Source of the DNA: Nostoc commune NIES-4072
GTDB lineage: Bacteria > Cyanobacteriota > Cyanobacteriia > Cyanobacteriales > Nostocaceae
NCBI RefSeq assembly: GCF_003113895.1
Contig: NZ_BDUD01000001.1
Span: forward strand, 7,072,559-7,136,558
Length of the DNA stretch: 64,000 nucleotides
Reading direction: 5' to 3'
Shown: positions 54,701 through 62,397 of the stretch, one piece after another
Layout of the letters: each line of letters starts with the position of its first letter
Position numbering within the stretch: the first letter of the stretch is position 1
Notes under the pieces: generated by a model
What the model saw: only the letters and a program-made list of their open reading frames with translations
Database searches by the model: none
What the model was told of the DNA's origin: nothing
Made by a program: the position numbers and the translations under genes

Positions 54701-54775
54701 GACTTCTAGAATTCCATATAGCTATAATGTTCGCACGTCTAGAATTGTAATTCAATATTAGAATTCTAGATGTGC
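54701..54775 (+). promoter_or_regulatory. Promoter with palindromic operator array
   Basis: TATAAT at 54723-54728 is a perfect -10 box; a weak -35 (TGGACT) lies at 54699. The box TCTAGAATT occurs around 54705 and 54739, and its complement AATTCTAGA at 54762-54770. GCACGTCTAGAATT and AATTCTAGATGTGC (54733-54746, 54762-54775) form an inverted repeat straddling the expected transcription start of the ribbon-helix-helix gene. Auto-repression is likely. Confidence 0.65.
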
Positions 54776-54807
54776 AATAATTGGGGTGTTGAATATGGAA
54801 CTTGAGA

Positions 54808-55136
54808 ATGTCCAGAGGCCGTCCGAAATCCGAGAAAGTGGTAATATCAGGGACTTTAAAGGTAAGTCCAGAATCTTGGGAGATGCTGCGAACCCTAGCT
54901 CTAAGCATGGGGCTTACGAGATCCCAGCTCGTAGAGAAGATTGCAATGAATCAAATACCGTTGTCACAGAACAATGGACAGCTAGTGGAATCCCTGGGAA
55001 AATCGTCGGCCAGCTAATTGATGAGAACGAAAAGCAGCTGGCTTACCACCGACAACAGGTTGAAATAATAGAAAACAGGCTTCAAGAGCTAAGACAAGTA
55101 CCTGAAAGCCTTACAAATATAAATGAGAGTGAATAA
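54808..55136 (+). CDS. Ribbon-helix-helix regulator, probably extended by -1 frameshifting
   Basis: The zero frame starts at ATG 54808 (MSRGRPKSEKVVISGTLKVS) and encodes a 69-residue protein that stops at 55017. The core LKVSPESWEMLRTLALSMGLTRSQLVEKIA fits a ribbon-helix-helix/CopG-like fold. The -1 frame continues from 55002 for 44 codons as a highly charged coiled coil (LIDENEKQLAYHRQQVEIIENRL) with no usable start of its own. A phased GGGAAAA heptamer links the frames. The long form would be 109 residues. The intrinsic terminator begins at the -1-frame stop, so the transcript is built for the long frame. The alternative is an ordinary frameshift mutation or sequencing error. A GTG-started frame at 54786 covers the same bases but its first half looks non-coding. 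Confidence 0.7.
54996..55042 (+). promoter_or_regulatory. Candidate -1 programmed ribosomal frameshift signal
   Basis: The heptamer G-GGA-AAA at 54996-55002 is in the correct X-XXY-YYZ phase for the regulator frame. After a 6-base spacer, GCCAGCT (55009-55015) can pair with AGCTGGC (55036-55042), a 7-bp stem with a 20-base loop. This is the geometry of bacterial and phage -1 frameshift sites; phage lambda G/GT uses GGGAAAG. Confidence 0.55.
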
Positions 55137-55172
55137 GCCGTCCTGCCTACAAAGGTGAGGACGGCTTTATTC
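55131..55172 (+). terminator. Strong intrinsic terminator after the regulator
   Basis: AAGCCGTCCT and AGGACGGCTT form a perfect 10-bp GC-rich stem, extended by GAAT/ATTC, with a 13-base loop and a TTTATT tail. It overlaps the -1-frame stop codon of the regulator (55134-55136). Confidence 0.8.
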
Positions 55173-55262
55173 ATGGATATGTCGCCTACTTATTAGCAGG
55201 CGACGCATCTGTGACTATTCGGGGTTGAGTTGCGATCGCTGTTGACTAATACCCAATGACCA

Positions 55263-55475
55263 ATGACCGAGAAACCAACATACCCAAACTTCGACAACCT
55301 AGTAAACCAGACAGATGCAGAAATGCAGCGATTGGGCTGGACAGAAGCCCAAGGTCGAGAGCATTTGATGAAATATTACGGAGTGCGATCGCGCATCTTG
55401 TTAACCGAGGATGAGCTAGATAACTTTCTGCTTTACCTGCAACTGACCGATTCCCCAACACCCAATAACCAATGA
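55263..55475 (+). CDS. Small hypothetical protein
   Basis: A 70-residue acidic, helical protein (MTEKPTYPNFDNLVNQTDAE ... RSRILLTEDELDNFLLYLQL). GWTEAQGREHLMKYYGVRSR resembles a small helical domain common in Nostoc plasmids and mobile elements, but I cannot name it. It ends in an ATGA overlap with the next gene. The gene contains HIP1 (GTGCGATCGCGC). Confidence 0.65.
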   Translation: MTEKPTYPNFDNLVNQTDAEMQRLGWTEAQGREHLMKYYGVRSRILLTEDELDNFLLYLQLTDSPTPNNQ

Positions 55476-55675
55476 GTACACAGGAAGAACAGATAAAAGC
55501 TGCGATCGTGATTTATGGCGACAGGATTGCGATCGCTTCTCCAGAATTAAACAGTGCCACAGAGCTTGCCTGCTACAAGCTAAACCAATTTGTAGATTAC
55601 ATCTCCACCCTAGACCCAGAACTAGAACGACATGAGGCAATCACTATGGCATCTAGTGCATTGCATTTTCACTAG
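55472..55675 (+). CDS. Small hypothetical protein
   Basis: A 67-residue protein (MSTQEEQIKAAIVIYGDRIA ... FVDYISTLDPELERHEAITMAS), helical and acidic, with no motif I know. The start overlaps the stop of the preceding gene by four bases (ATGA), so the two are translationally coupled. It contains a HIP1 site. It is the last gene before the unknown structural-type operon. Confidence 0.65.
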   Translation: MSTQEEQIKAAIVIYGDRIAIASPELNSATELACYKLNQFVDYISTLDPELERHEAITMASSALHFH

Positions 55676-55972
55676 GGATTAGCTTATTCAATAGCCATTA
55701 ACAAGTTTCAAAAAGGTGGTTGTCTGGGTGCGATCGCCTTTTTGCGGAATTTTGATAAAAGTTAACAAATCAATAATTAAGTATATATGCGGTTTATCTG
55801 TGAATAGATTTCTGATTCAATTTCTTGTTTCCCCGTATCCTGACATAGCAAGGCTTGGGCGGCTGAAGAGACAAAACTTAATTTTTGTTTGAATAACTAG
55901 TCAACCCAAAAGAATTGCTTTTTCATACTTTTTCAGCAGCCCCTAACTACTTGCATGTACAAAAATTAAAAG
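55676..55972. other. Gene-less stretch before the structural-type operon
   Basis: About 300 bases of AT-rich sequence without a gene. It contains one HIP1 site near 55729, the last one I see before the window end. It should hold the promoter of the rightward operon; I see no clear -35/-10 pair. Confidence 0.35.
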
Positions 55973-56011
55973 ATACAACGGATTTATTCACTTCAAGAAA
56001 ATCCGTTGTAT
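55973..56011 (+). promoter_or_regulatory. Perfect hairpin covering the first start codon of the operon
   Basis: ATACAACGGATTT (55973-55985) and AAATCCGTTGTAT (55999-56011) form a perfect 13-bp stem with a 13-base loop. The right arm ends inside the ATG at 56010, and no clear ribosome-binding site is seen. The stem could hide the start codon, or act as an operator at DNA level. Confidence 0.6.
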
Positions 56012-56342
56012 GGCTGAACCGACGCTTGCTGTATTTGGTGCTAACGCTACCCAAACTGCTACTGATTTAGTTATTAAAAAATCAGACTTGGTAGCTGTAG
56101 GCTTGACCCCAGCTACATCCAATACAGCTGAATCACTGTTGATAGCAATTATTTTGCAATTTAAAACAGTTCTTACAGATACTGCCCGTGATACGAATAT
56201 TGACCAATCAATTGCAGTCACTGATGGTTTTAGCCCATCAATCACAACTCGCAACAATGCTATTTATCTTAGAAATACAATTTCTATCGAAGTTGATAAG
56301 CTGTTGACTGGTGCTGATGTTATTGATCCTGATGATTACTAA
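56010..56342 (+). CDS. Unknown small protein, tandem paralogue 1
   Basis: A 110-residue protein whose first half (LAVFGANATQTATDLVIKKSDLVAVGLTPATSNTAESLLIAIILQ) aligns with the next gene. It is rich in Thr, Ala and Asn, without charged clusters, which suits a structural or self-assembling protein. It ends DVIDPDDY. It is the first gene of a packed operon; a hairpin covers the start codon. I do not recognise the family. Confidence 0.75.
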   Translation: MAEPTLAVFGANATQTATDLVIKKSDLVAVGLTPATSNTAESLLIAIILQFKTVLTDTARDTNIDQSIAVTDGFSPSITTRNNAIYLRNTISIEVDKLLTGADVIDPDDY

Positions 56343-56344
56343 TT

Positions 56345-56707
56345 ATGCAAACACTAACACTGCAAGAGCTATTTGGTGTTAAGGCTGTGCAAACTAGTGA
56401 TAAACTAATTATTAATAAATCAGATTTATCGCTAGTCGGGCTTACCCCTACAACAAACAATCGCGCCCAACAATTACTAGTTGCGATTCTTTTACAAGCA
56501 CTAATTTCTTTTCAAGGATATTTAACGGAAGAAAACGGCAATATTATCACTGATGAAAACGGCAATCCAATTGGATACGACAACAGCCAGTTGTATGAAC
56601 TACTGGAAATAATTCATTGGGGAGTGTATATCCCAGATGGATATACAAATAGGATACGTAATCAGTTCATCATTCATTCATACGTATTAGATAATGACCC
56701 AAATTAA
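56345..56707 (+). CDS. Unknown small protein, tandem paralogue 2
   Basis: A 120-residue protein with the shared motif LFGVKAVQTSDKLIINKSDLSLVGLTPTTNNRAQQLLVAILLQ, followed by a second half unlike the first paralogue. That half contains LTEENGNIITDENGNPIGYDNS, a repeated ENGN hairpin of the sort seen in beta-rich phage and adhesin proteins. It starts two bases after the preceding stop and overlaps the next gene by 14 bases. Confidence 0.75.
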   Translation: MQTLTLQELFGVKAVQTSDKLIINKSDLSLVGLTPTTNNRAQQLLVAILLQALISFQGYLTEENGNIITDENGNPIGYDNSQLYELLEIIHWGVYIPDGYTNRIRNQFIIHSYVLDNDPN

Positions 56708-57515
56708 AGATATTGCAATTTCAAAAACCGTTGCGGCTGATAATGACTTTTTAATAATGCAATCGCCAGTCGGAGAGACTTACAAAATTACTAAAGCTGA
56801 TTTACTTCAAGGCTTATCTTCTGTTGGAACCGCTGATAGCAATTCAGATAATTTATTTTCTAGCGTAGTACTACTACTATCTAATAATAATAATTTTCTA
56901 GATAAATCTTCTCTTGCAAATAGCTTATCTGTTTCTGGAATAACAATAAGCTCAATTAGTAAATTTGGCGCTAATAGCGCTTACTTTGCAGGTAGCGCTA
57001 ATATTTTAACTACTCCTAATAGAAACGAGTTTAATTTAGGAAATAGTGATTTTACTATAGAAGCTTGGGTCTATCCAACGGTGCTAGACGGTAATCCTAG
57101 ATACGTTATCAGCAAAGTGGGTGATTTATCAAATAATTCTAATAGAAGCTATGGTTTAAATGTAAGCGCTAATAATTTTCAATGGTACTTCACCTCTGAT
57201 GGTATCAATGATTCTCCTATCAATTTTCCTTGTAACCTTCAAATTAATAACTGGTATCACATAGCAGTAAGTCGAACAAATAATAATTTATACGGATTCT
57301 TGAACGGCGTATTAATATCATCTACATCACATAGCACTACTTATTTTAATAGTAGTGCAAGCCTTACTATTGGTAGCTTTGGCGGATATGCAGCAAATGG
57401 GTATCCTCAGCTTTCATTTATTGGAAATATTGAAAAAAATGGACTCAGAGTGACTAAAGTATGTAGATACACTTCATCTTTTACAGTATCCACCAAAGCT
57501 TTTTCTACTATTTAA
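56694..57515 (+). CDS. LamG/concanavalin-like domain protein
   Basis: The 273-residue protein has a short N-terminal segment (KDIAISKTVAADNDFLIMQSPVGETYKITKADLLQG) resembling the anchor segments of tail-fibre-like proteins. A Laminin-G-like jelly-roll follows at residues ~65-270 (FGANSAYFAGSANILTTP, FNLGNSDFTIEAWVYPT, WYHIAVSRTNNNLYGFLNGVLISS). Such domains bind carbohydrates or proteins on surfaces. There is no signal peptide. In this operon it is the best candidate for a receptor-binding or surface component. It overlaps the previous gene by 14 bases. Confidence 0.78.
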   Translation: MTQIKDIAISKTVAADNDFLIMQSPVGETYKITKADLLQGLSSVGTADSNSDNLFSSVVLLLSNNNNFLDKSSLANSLSVSGITISSISKFGANSAYFAGSANILTTPNRNEFNLGNSDFTIEAWVYPTVLDGNPRYVISKVGDLSNNSNRSYGLNVSANNFQWYFTSDGINDSPINFPCNLQINNWYHIAVSRTNNNLYGFLNGVLISSTSHSTTYFNSSASLTIGSFGGYAANGYPQLSFIGNIEKNGLRVTKVCRYTSSFTVSTKAFSTI

Positions 57516-57530
57516 ATTAATAATTCACTA

Positions 57531-58091
57531 ATGGCAAAGCAGTGCTATCTTTTACTTTTTACTAATTGCGTTAACGCAAAAGGGCATAGTTATTACTGTG
57601 TTGATAGCGTTGGTAGCACCTCTGGATCTTGCGGCGTGGTACAGGTAATTAATGGCGTAAATACTGGCATTGGTGCAAAGGAATTAATTTTTATTCCTGT
57701 ATCCTATGCAGGTGCATATCCCATTCCATCAGAATATTCTACGAGTTACGATAGTGGATACTATGGTTCTTGCTGTGATCCTCCAGTTTTTAATACTTAC
57801 TGTCAAGGAGGCAAGCAAGCTAAGGTCACTGTATTAAAACTAGAATATATTTTCCAAAGTACTCCTATAAAAGTTTCGTGCAAGGGGACAACACTAAAAA
57901 TTGAAGATAGTTCTGGTCGTACTAGAAGCGTAGGAGTGCCTAATTGCAGTAGTTATAAAGTTTCTTGCGATGATGATTGTCCTGAAGGTAGCCACAAATG
58001 CACTCACAAAAAATATCCAGGCTATTGTTGCATCCCATGCAAGGCAACGGGTGACAAGCTTAAGAATATTGCTAATAAAGTAGGTCGCTAA
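57531..58091 (+). CDS. Cysteine-rich protein of unknown function
   Basis: The 186-residue protein contains about 16 cysteines, including CC pairs (YGSCCDPP, YPGYCCIPC) and CxxxC-like groups (VSCDDDCPEGSHKC). The number and clustering suggest metal binding, or disulfides if the protein leaves the cytoplasm. There is no signal peptide; the N-terminus is AKQCYLLLFTNCVN. It ends KLKNIANKVGR and its stop shares a base with the next start (TAATG). No family recognised. Confidence 0.72.
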   Translation: MAKQCYLLLFTNCVNAKGHSYYCVDSVGSTSGSCGVVQVINGVNTGIGAKELIFIPVSYAGAYPIPSEYSTSYDSGYYGSCCDPPVFNTYCQGGKQAKVTVLKLEYIFQSTPIKVSCKGTTLKIEDSSGRTRSVGVPNCSSYKVSCDDDCPEGSHKCTHKKYPGYCCIPCKATGDKLKNIANKVGR

Positions 58092-58441
58092 TGGCAGAAG
58101 TTTGCAAAGATATCGACCAAGGACTAGCTGCTTTAAATCGTAAAATTGATGAGTTGAATAAACGATTACGAGATTTGGAACGGGAGCAGAAACGGTGTTG
58201 TGATGATAAAGATAAAAATAAAAATGATAATAAAAACAATAATGATTTAGAAAAACGTATAAAAGAATTAGAAAAAACTACAGAATTGCTCAAGAAAGGC
58301 ATTATTGAAACTTTAAATAACTTTGCTGATATTGAAAATACAAACAGAGAATTTACTGAAGCATTCCAAGGTATGCACGATATAATAACGCCATTAATTG
58401 ATACAGTTTCGGTAATTGCTGAATTTTTAGGGGGAGATTAA
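58091..58441 (+). CDS. Small coiled-coil protein
   Basis: The 116-residue protein is dominated by heptads (LAALNRKIDELNKRLRDLEREQKR, then LEKRIKELEKTTELLKKGI) separated by a Lys/Asn/Asp-rich spacer (DDKDKNKNDNKNNND). The C-terminal part (IITPLIDTVSVIAEFLGGD) is hydrophobic. It is probably an oligomeric partner of the large coiled-coil protein that follows with a TAATG overlap. Function unknown. Confidence 0.72.
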   Translation: MAEVCKDIDQGLAALNRKIDELNKRLRDLEREQKRCCDDKDKNKNDNKNNNDLEKRIKELEKTTELLKKGIIETLNNFADIENTNREFTEAFQGMHDIITPLIDTVSVIAEFLGGD

Positions 58442-61107
58442 TGGCTAGCTGGAACGGAGTACCCTTACCGACTTCCCCCTCTCCTAAAATTCCTAATTCA
58501 ATTCCTCAAAATTTTAATTGGGATAGCTTTAAGGCTGACCCCAAAGGGACTTTTAACAAGTTCAAAGGAGCAAGAGAAACTCATAGATTAAATTGGAAAG
58601 GCTATCGCACAGCTAGCGCGAGTACTAAAAAAATTATTGCCTCATCTCCTAGCAAGAAATTTATTGCTGATGCTGGGAAGAGAATTAGGCAATTGAAGAA
58701 AGTAGCCGATACTACAAAGAAAGTAGCTGATGCCACCAAAAAAGCAACTGATTTAACTGAAAAAATACAAGCCGCACTTTTTAAAAATGTTCCTGGCAGC
58801 GCTATTTTAGATAAGGCTTCTCGCATTGGTGGCATTCTTGGGATTCTTGCAGCAATTGGAGCAGTAGCAATTCTCAAATTAAATGAATTCGTTAGTAGCC
58901 GCACTTTTGATAATCTAGATTCAATCAATAATGATTTAACAAAAACTAATCAACTAGCTGTACAAGCTGGATTAAAACTAAAAACTATTGATGCTAAAAT
59001 TCAGAAATTTGGACGGGAGTTAGATGCTAATGCTAAAGATTATTATCGTTTAAATAAGCAACAAGAAAGTTTTGGGAAAGATTTAGTAGAAGCTAAGAAA
59101 AAAGCTAATGATTCTCTGTACGAAACTCGTGAAGGCAGAAAGATACTTGAAAGTAAAATAACCGAAGCTAAAAAGCAAGCTAATGATTCTCTGTATGAAA
59201 CTCGTGAAGGTAGAAAAATACTTGAAGGCAAAATTACAGAGCAGCGTACAAGTTTTGAAGCCAAAATTCAACAGGTTAACGCCCAAATTGCAAAATTCAC
59301 CAGTGGAGTATCAGATAACTTTCAAAAAACCGTTAACGCCACAATTTCAAAGATTCAATCTGACCTAGCAGCAACACGGGCTAAGGTTGACGCAATTCGC
59401 CCAGCAACCCCAACAGATACAGCAGCTATTAATGCTAATGCAGTTGCAGCCGCTAGAGCAATTGTCAATCCATTACAATTTCAAATTGGGCAATTAGCTG
59501 GTACAGTTGGTAGCTTGCAAGGGCAAGCGGCACAAATCCCAATCCTCGCTAATTCAATTGGGAGTTTAGCGCAAAATCTTAATACTGTAAATGCTAAGGC
59601 TGATGCAGCGATGAACGAGGCACGTAATAAAGGTGTGCCGAATCTCGCACCAATTCAACAGCAATTAGATGATAAATTTAATAGATTTGTTGCTGACAAT
59701 AATAAAGCACTAGGAATTGTTGGAATTAATCAATCAAATTTAGCAAAAGAATTTGACAATAAATTAGCTGAATTTAATCGTCAAAGTAATCTAACTGCTG
59801 ACCAACGGTTTAACGAATTTAAAAGAGAAAACGATAAAGCACTAGGAATTGTTGGAATCAATCAATCAAATTTAGCAAAAGAGTTTGATGCAAAACTGAC
59901 TAATTTTCAACGCCAAAGTAACCTAACTGCTGACCAAAGGTTTGAAGAATTTCAAAAACAAAATAAAGCTGACTTAGGATTAATAAAAAGTAGTCTAACA
60001 ACAACACAATCTGATGTTGGGAAGTTAGATACAAAAATCAAGGAACAAGCAAAAGTGAATGAACAAGCTTTACCAAAACTTGACCAAATAGTAACAATAC
60101 TAGGTTTAATTCCAGCTAGAGCCGCTTCCGCTATTCGCCCGGATATTCCTACAATCCCCCAAATAGAAGGCGCAGCTGCCACAGGAACTTGTCGCACTCT
60201 TCAGCCTGGGGGCTGTATGCGTAAAGCTTTTGATGCTAATGCTGATGGAATTACAAATAATAATAATAAAAATGCTGGCAATATTTTAGATGCTATCAAT
60301 ACAGGTGCTAACGCTGCACTGCTTCAAGGGCAACAAACAATTCTTGCAAGATTGGGTGATCAGCTTCCTGGTGGTATTGGTGGAAAGCTATCGCGCTTTG
60401 CTCAATGGGCACATTTAGACCGAGCATTAAATATTATGAATTTTGCCGCAAACGTTCATAATGCAGCAATGCTTTCTAATAATTTGGGGCAAACTTTATT
60501 AAGCGTAATTGGTAATATTTTGAGTATAATCGGCTTAAAAGATGCCGAGGGGCAAGCTTTTGATATTGGTAGTATTATTAGTAAAAGTATTGAAGGAATA
60601 ATCAAAGGTGCAATTGGAGAAAAAAATTATAAAATACTTGATAGCAATTGGAAACGAGCAAATCGTATTTATCAAGCAACTGCAAATATTTTAAACTCGA
60701 TTCAATCAATTGGAGCATCTATTCTTAATGCTCTTGAAATCATAGGCGAATGGAACGCAAGAGTAGCTAATGCTTTAAAAGCCTTTGGCGTAGTGGGAGA
60801 AAGAGCTTATGCGTGGTTTAATCCAAATATTAATTTCCAGAATAAATACTTTACTGCTTTAGAAAACGCTACTAATGTCGTATCTCAAGTTGACCAAGTA
60901 GCAAGCGAGGTTTTGTCCATTAAAGAAACTGTAGGACAATTAAAAGACCAGAAAAAAGAACTTGATGAATCTTTAAAACAGACCGATAATAGTAAACAAA
61001 AACCAGAGAGTTCAGAAGCTACAAAAATAAAAGCAGCAGCAGAAGCTAGCAAACTGGTTAGTGTTGGCACTGAATTAAATCAATCTGATAAAAACCCTGA
61101 TGATTAA
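58441..61107 (+). CDS. Large coiled-coil, internally repetitive protein (tape-measure-like by shape only)
   Basis: The 888-residue protein has a basic, proline-containing N-terminus. Short repeats (ADTTKKVADATKKATDLTEK) precede one hydrophobic segment near residues 130-148 (IGGILGILAAIGAVAILKL). A long coiled-coil region spans ~160-560 and a hydrophobic helical part ~650-790 (AAMLSNNLGQTLLSVIGNILSIIGL). Two tandem duplications are visible: 25 residues (AKKKANDSLYETREGRKILE) at ~217-266 and 42 residues (KALGIVGINQSNLAKEFD) at ~421-505. The overall form resembles phage tape-measure proteins, but no homology is recognised. The C-terminus is charged and polar. Confidence 0.75.
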   Translation: MASWNGVPLPTSPSPKIPNSIPQNFNWDSFKADPKGTFNKFKGARETHRLNWKGYRTASASTKKIIASSPSKKFIADAGKRIRQLKKVADTTKKVADATKKATDLTEKIQAALFKNVPGSAILDKASRIGGILGILAAIGAVAILKLNEFVSSRTFDNLDSINNDLTKTNQLAVQAGLKLKTIDAKIQKFGRELDANAKDYYRLNKQQESFGKDLVEAKKKANDSLYETREGRKILESKITEAKKQANDSLYETREGRKILEGKITEQRTSFEAKIQQVNAQIAKFTSGVSDNFQKTVNATISKIQSDLAATRAKVDAIRPATPTDTAAINANAVAAARAIVNPLQFQIGQLAGTVGSLQGQAAQIPILANSIGSLAQNLNTVNAKADAAMNEARNKGVPNLAPIQQQLDDKFNRFVADNNKALGIVGINQSNLAKEFDNKLAEFNRQSNLTADQRFNEFKRENDKALGIVGINQSNLAKEFDAKLTNFQRQSNLTADQRFEEFQKQNKADLGLIKSSLTTTQSDVGKLDTKIKEQAKVNEQALPKLDQIVTILGLIPARAASAIRPDIPTIPQIEGAAATGTCRTLQPGGCMRKAFDANADGITNNNNKNAGNILDAINTGANAALLQGQQTILARLGDQLPGGIGGKLSRFAQWAHLDRALNIMNFAANVHNAAMLSNNLGQTLLSVIGNILSIIGLKDAEGQAFDIGSIISKSIEGIIKGAIGEKNYKILDSNWKRANRIYQATANILNSIQSIGASILNALEIIGEWNARVANALKAFGVVGERAYAWFNPNINFQNKYFTALENATNVVSQVDQVASEVLSIKETVGQLKDQKKELDESLKQTDNSKQKPESSEATKIKAAAEASKLVSVGTELNQSDKNPDD

Positions 61108-61110
61108 AAT

Positions 61111-61575
61111 ATGGTAGCTACTTTCCCAGAAACACCAACAGCACAACCAAAATTTTTAACGCCTCTAATTAATATTACTGTCAACACTTTTTTAGCTTCT
61201 AATCCTGTTTCAACTGGTAATATTGCAAGCCAAACCACAAGGACTTGCAATATTACTATTAACGTTGACAACTTATCTCGATCGCTTGCTATAGCGGCTT
61301 TTAATCGTATTTTTAACTACGCTCAATCTTTAGCTAATAATGATTTAAATCCTTCCGCTTCAGCAAATCAAAACCCCATTAACCCAACAGACCCAGGAAA
61401 TGTTTTTAGTCCTACGGGAATTTGTAATATTACTGTAGATAAATCTGGAGATGTGCCTATAGTAAAACTGACTTTACAGGCTTCCAATTTGAGAATTGAT
61501 TATATGGATGAATATTTTGCGACTACTCTAAATTATTTAACTTTAGCTATTACTAATGATTTAAATCCAGGGTAA
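61111..61575 (+). CDS. Unknown small structural-type protein
   Basis: A 154-residue protein rich in Asn, Thr, Ile and Ala (LINITVNTFLASNPVSTGNIASQTTRTCNITINVDNL, later FSPTGICNITVDKSGD). Alternating hydrophobic and polar strands suggest a beta-sandwich. Two segments, TRTCNITINVD and TGICNITVD, are similar and may be an internal repeat. It starts three bases after the large coiled-coil gene. No family recognised. Confidence 0.72.
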   Translation: MVATFPETPTAQPKFLTPLINITVNTFLASNPVSTGNIASQTTRTCNITINVDNLSRSLAIAAFNRIFNYAQSLANNDLNPSASANQNPINPTDPGNVFSPTGICNITVDKSGDVPIVKLTLQASNLRIDYMDEYFATTLNYLTLAITNDLNPG

Positions 61576-61581
61576 AACTAT

Positions 61582-62397
61582 ATGCCTCTGCCAGAAGGGT
61601 TTAACGAATTTGAACATTTACAAGATTTGATAAGAAGGGAGCATAATAAGTTTGTCCGTGAATATTTTAAAAACGAACTTGATGATGATATCTCCACACC
61701 AAGAGCAAGTCTAAAACATGCTTGCTTAATAAAAGATGAAGATACCGCAGCCATGACTGAGATGAGGCAGTGGTTGTTTGAAATTACCTGCCGACACGCC
61801 CAAAGCTTACAACCTGCAATTTATGGTATTCCTGTTAGTACCTACCATGATTCTATAGCTTTTTATCCTCAAGTCATGTTGTATTTTCTAGAAGATTTGC
61901 AAAACGTTGAGGAAGGTTATCAACCAGTTGATGCAGAAATCAGCTTTCGATTAATGCATGAAACAAGCGCAACTTACACACCTGTAAAAGCAAAAGCCTT
62001 GGCTACTAGAATTAAATCTGCTTTGTCTTCTGGCAATGGGTTTGTATGGAAAAAAGGAAGAGAAAAATGGATTTATCAAGACAACTCAAAGGGCTATGAT
62101 TTTAGGCTTTTAGCTTGGAATGAAGCAGAAGCTAAAAAAGTGATTGAGCAAGTATTAGACATTCAATCGCATTCCCCAGATTGGAATTTATTAAGCGTAG
62201 CTACAAAGAAAAAACAATACACTACCGTGCCAGGTACACACGAAGTTTACGGTAAGTCGCGGCGCAAACCTCGTGACCGTCCAATTGCTTTTGTTCGCTT
62301 TAGATACGCAGAATTAAAACTGCACGGGCTATTTAACGATATTACCCTGATAGACCGTACAGGTTTTAGGAGTAATCCAATAATTCCAGCTAGATAG
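61582..62397 (+). CDS. Unknown protein in the structural-type operon
   Basis: A 271-residue soluble alpha/beta protein. Features are an acidic N-terminal region (LPEGFNEFEHLQDLIRREHN), a central aromatic-rich part and a basic C-terminal stretch (GKSRRKPRDRPIAFVRFRYAELKLHG). No enzyme motif is seen. It starts six bases after the preceding stop. Its 3' end overlaps by eight bases the next gene, which is on the opposite strand. Confidence 0.72.
   Translation: MPLPEGFNEFEHLQDLIRREHNKFVREYFKNELDDDISTPRASLKHACLIKDEDTAAMTEMRQWLFEITCRHAQSLQPAIYGIPVSTYHDSIAFYPQVMLYFLEDLQNVEEGYQPVDAEISFRLMHETSATYTPVKAKALATRIKSALSSGNGFVWKKGREKWIYQDNSKGYDFRLLAWNEAEAKKVIEQVLDIQSHSPDWNLLSVATKKKQYTTVPGTHEVYGKSRRKPRDRPIAFVRFRYAELKLHGLFNDITLIDRTGFRSNPIIPAR

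Noticed and set aside
54786..55136. A 116-residue protein in the frame starting at GTG 54786
   Set aside because: Its first half reads as a shadow of the ribbon-helix-helix frame. Only the part after 55002 looks coding, which is why frameshifting is proposed instead.
58441..61107. Large coiled-coil protein called outright as a phage tape-measure protein
   Set aside because: Only the shape (coiled coil, hydrophobic segments, repeats) fits. No tail assembly chaperones, tube or sheath genes were recognised beside it.
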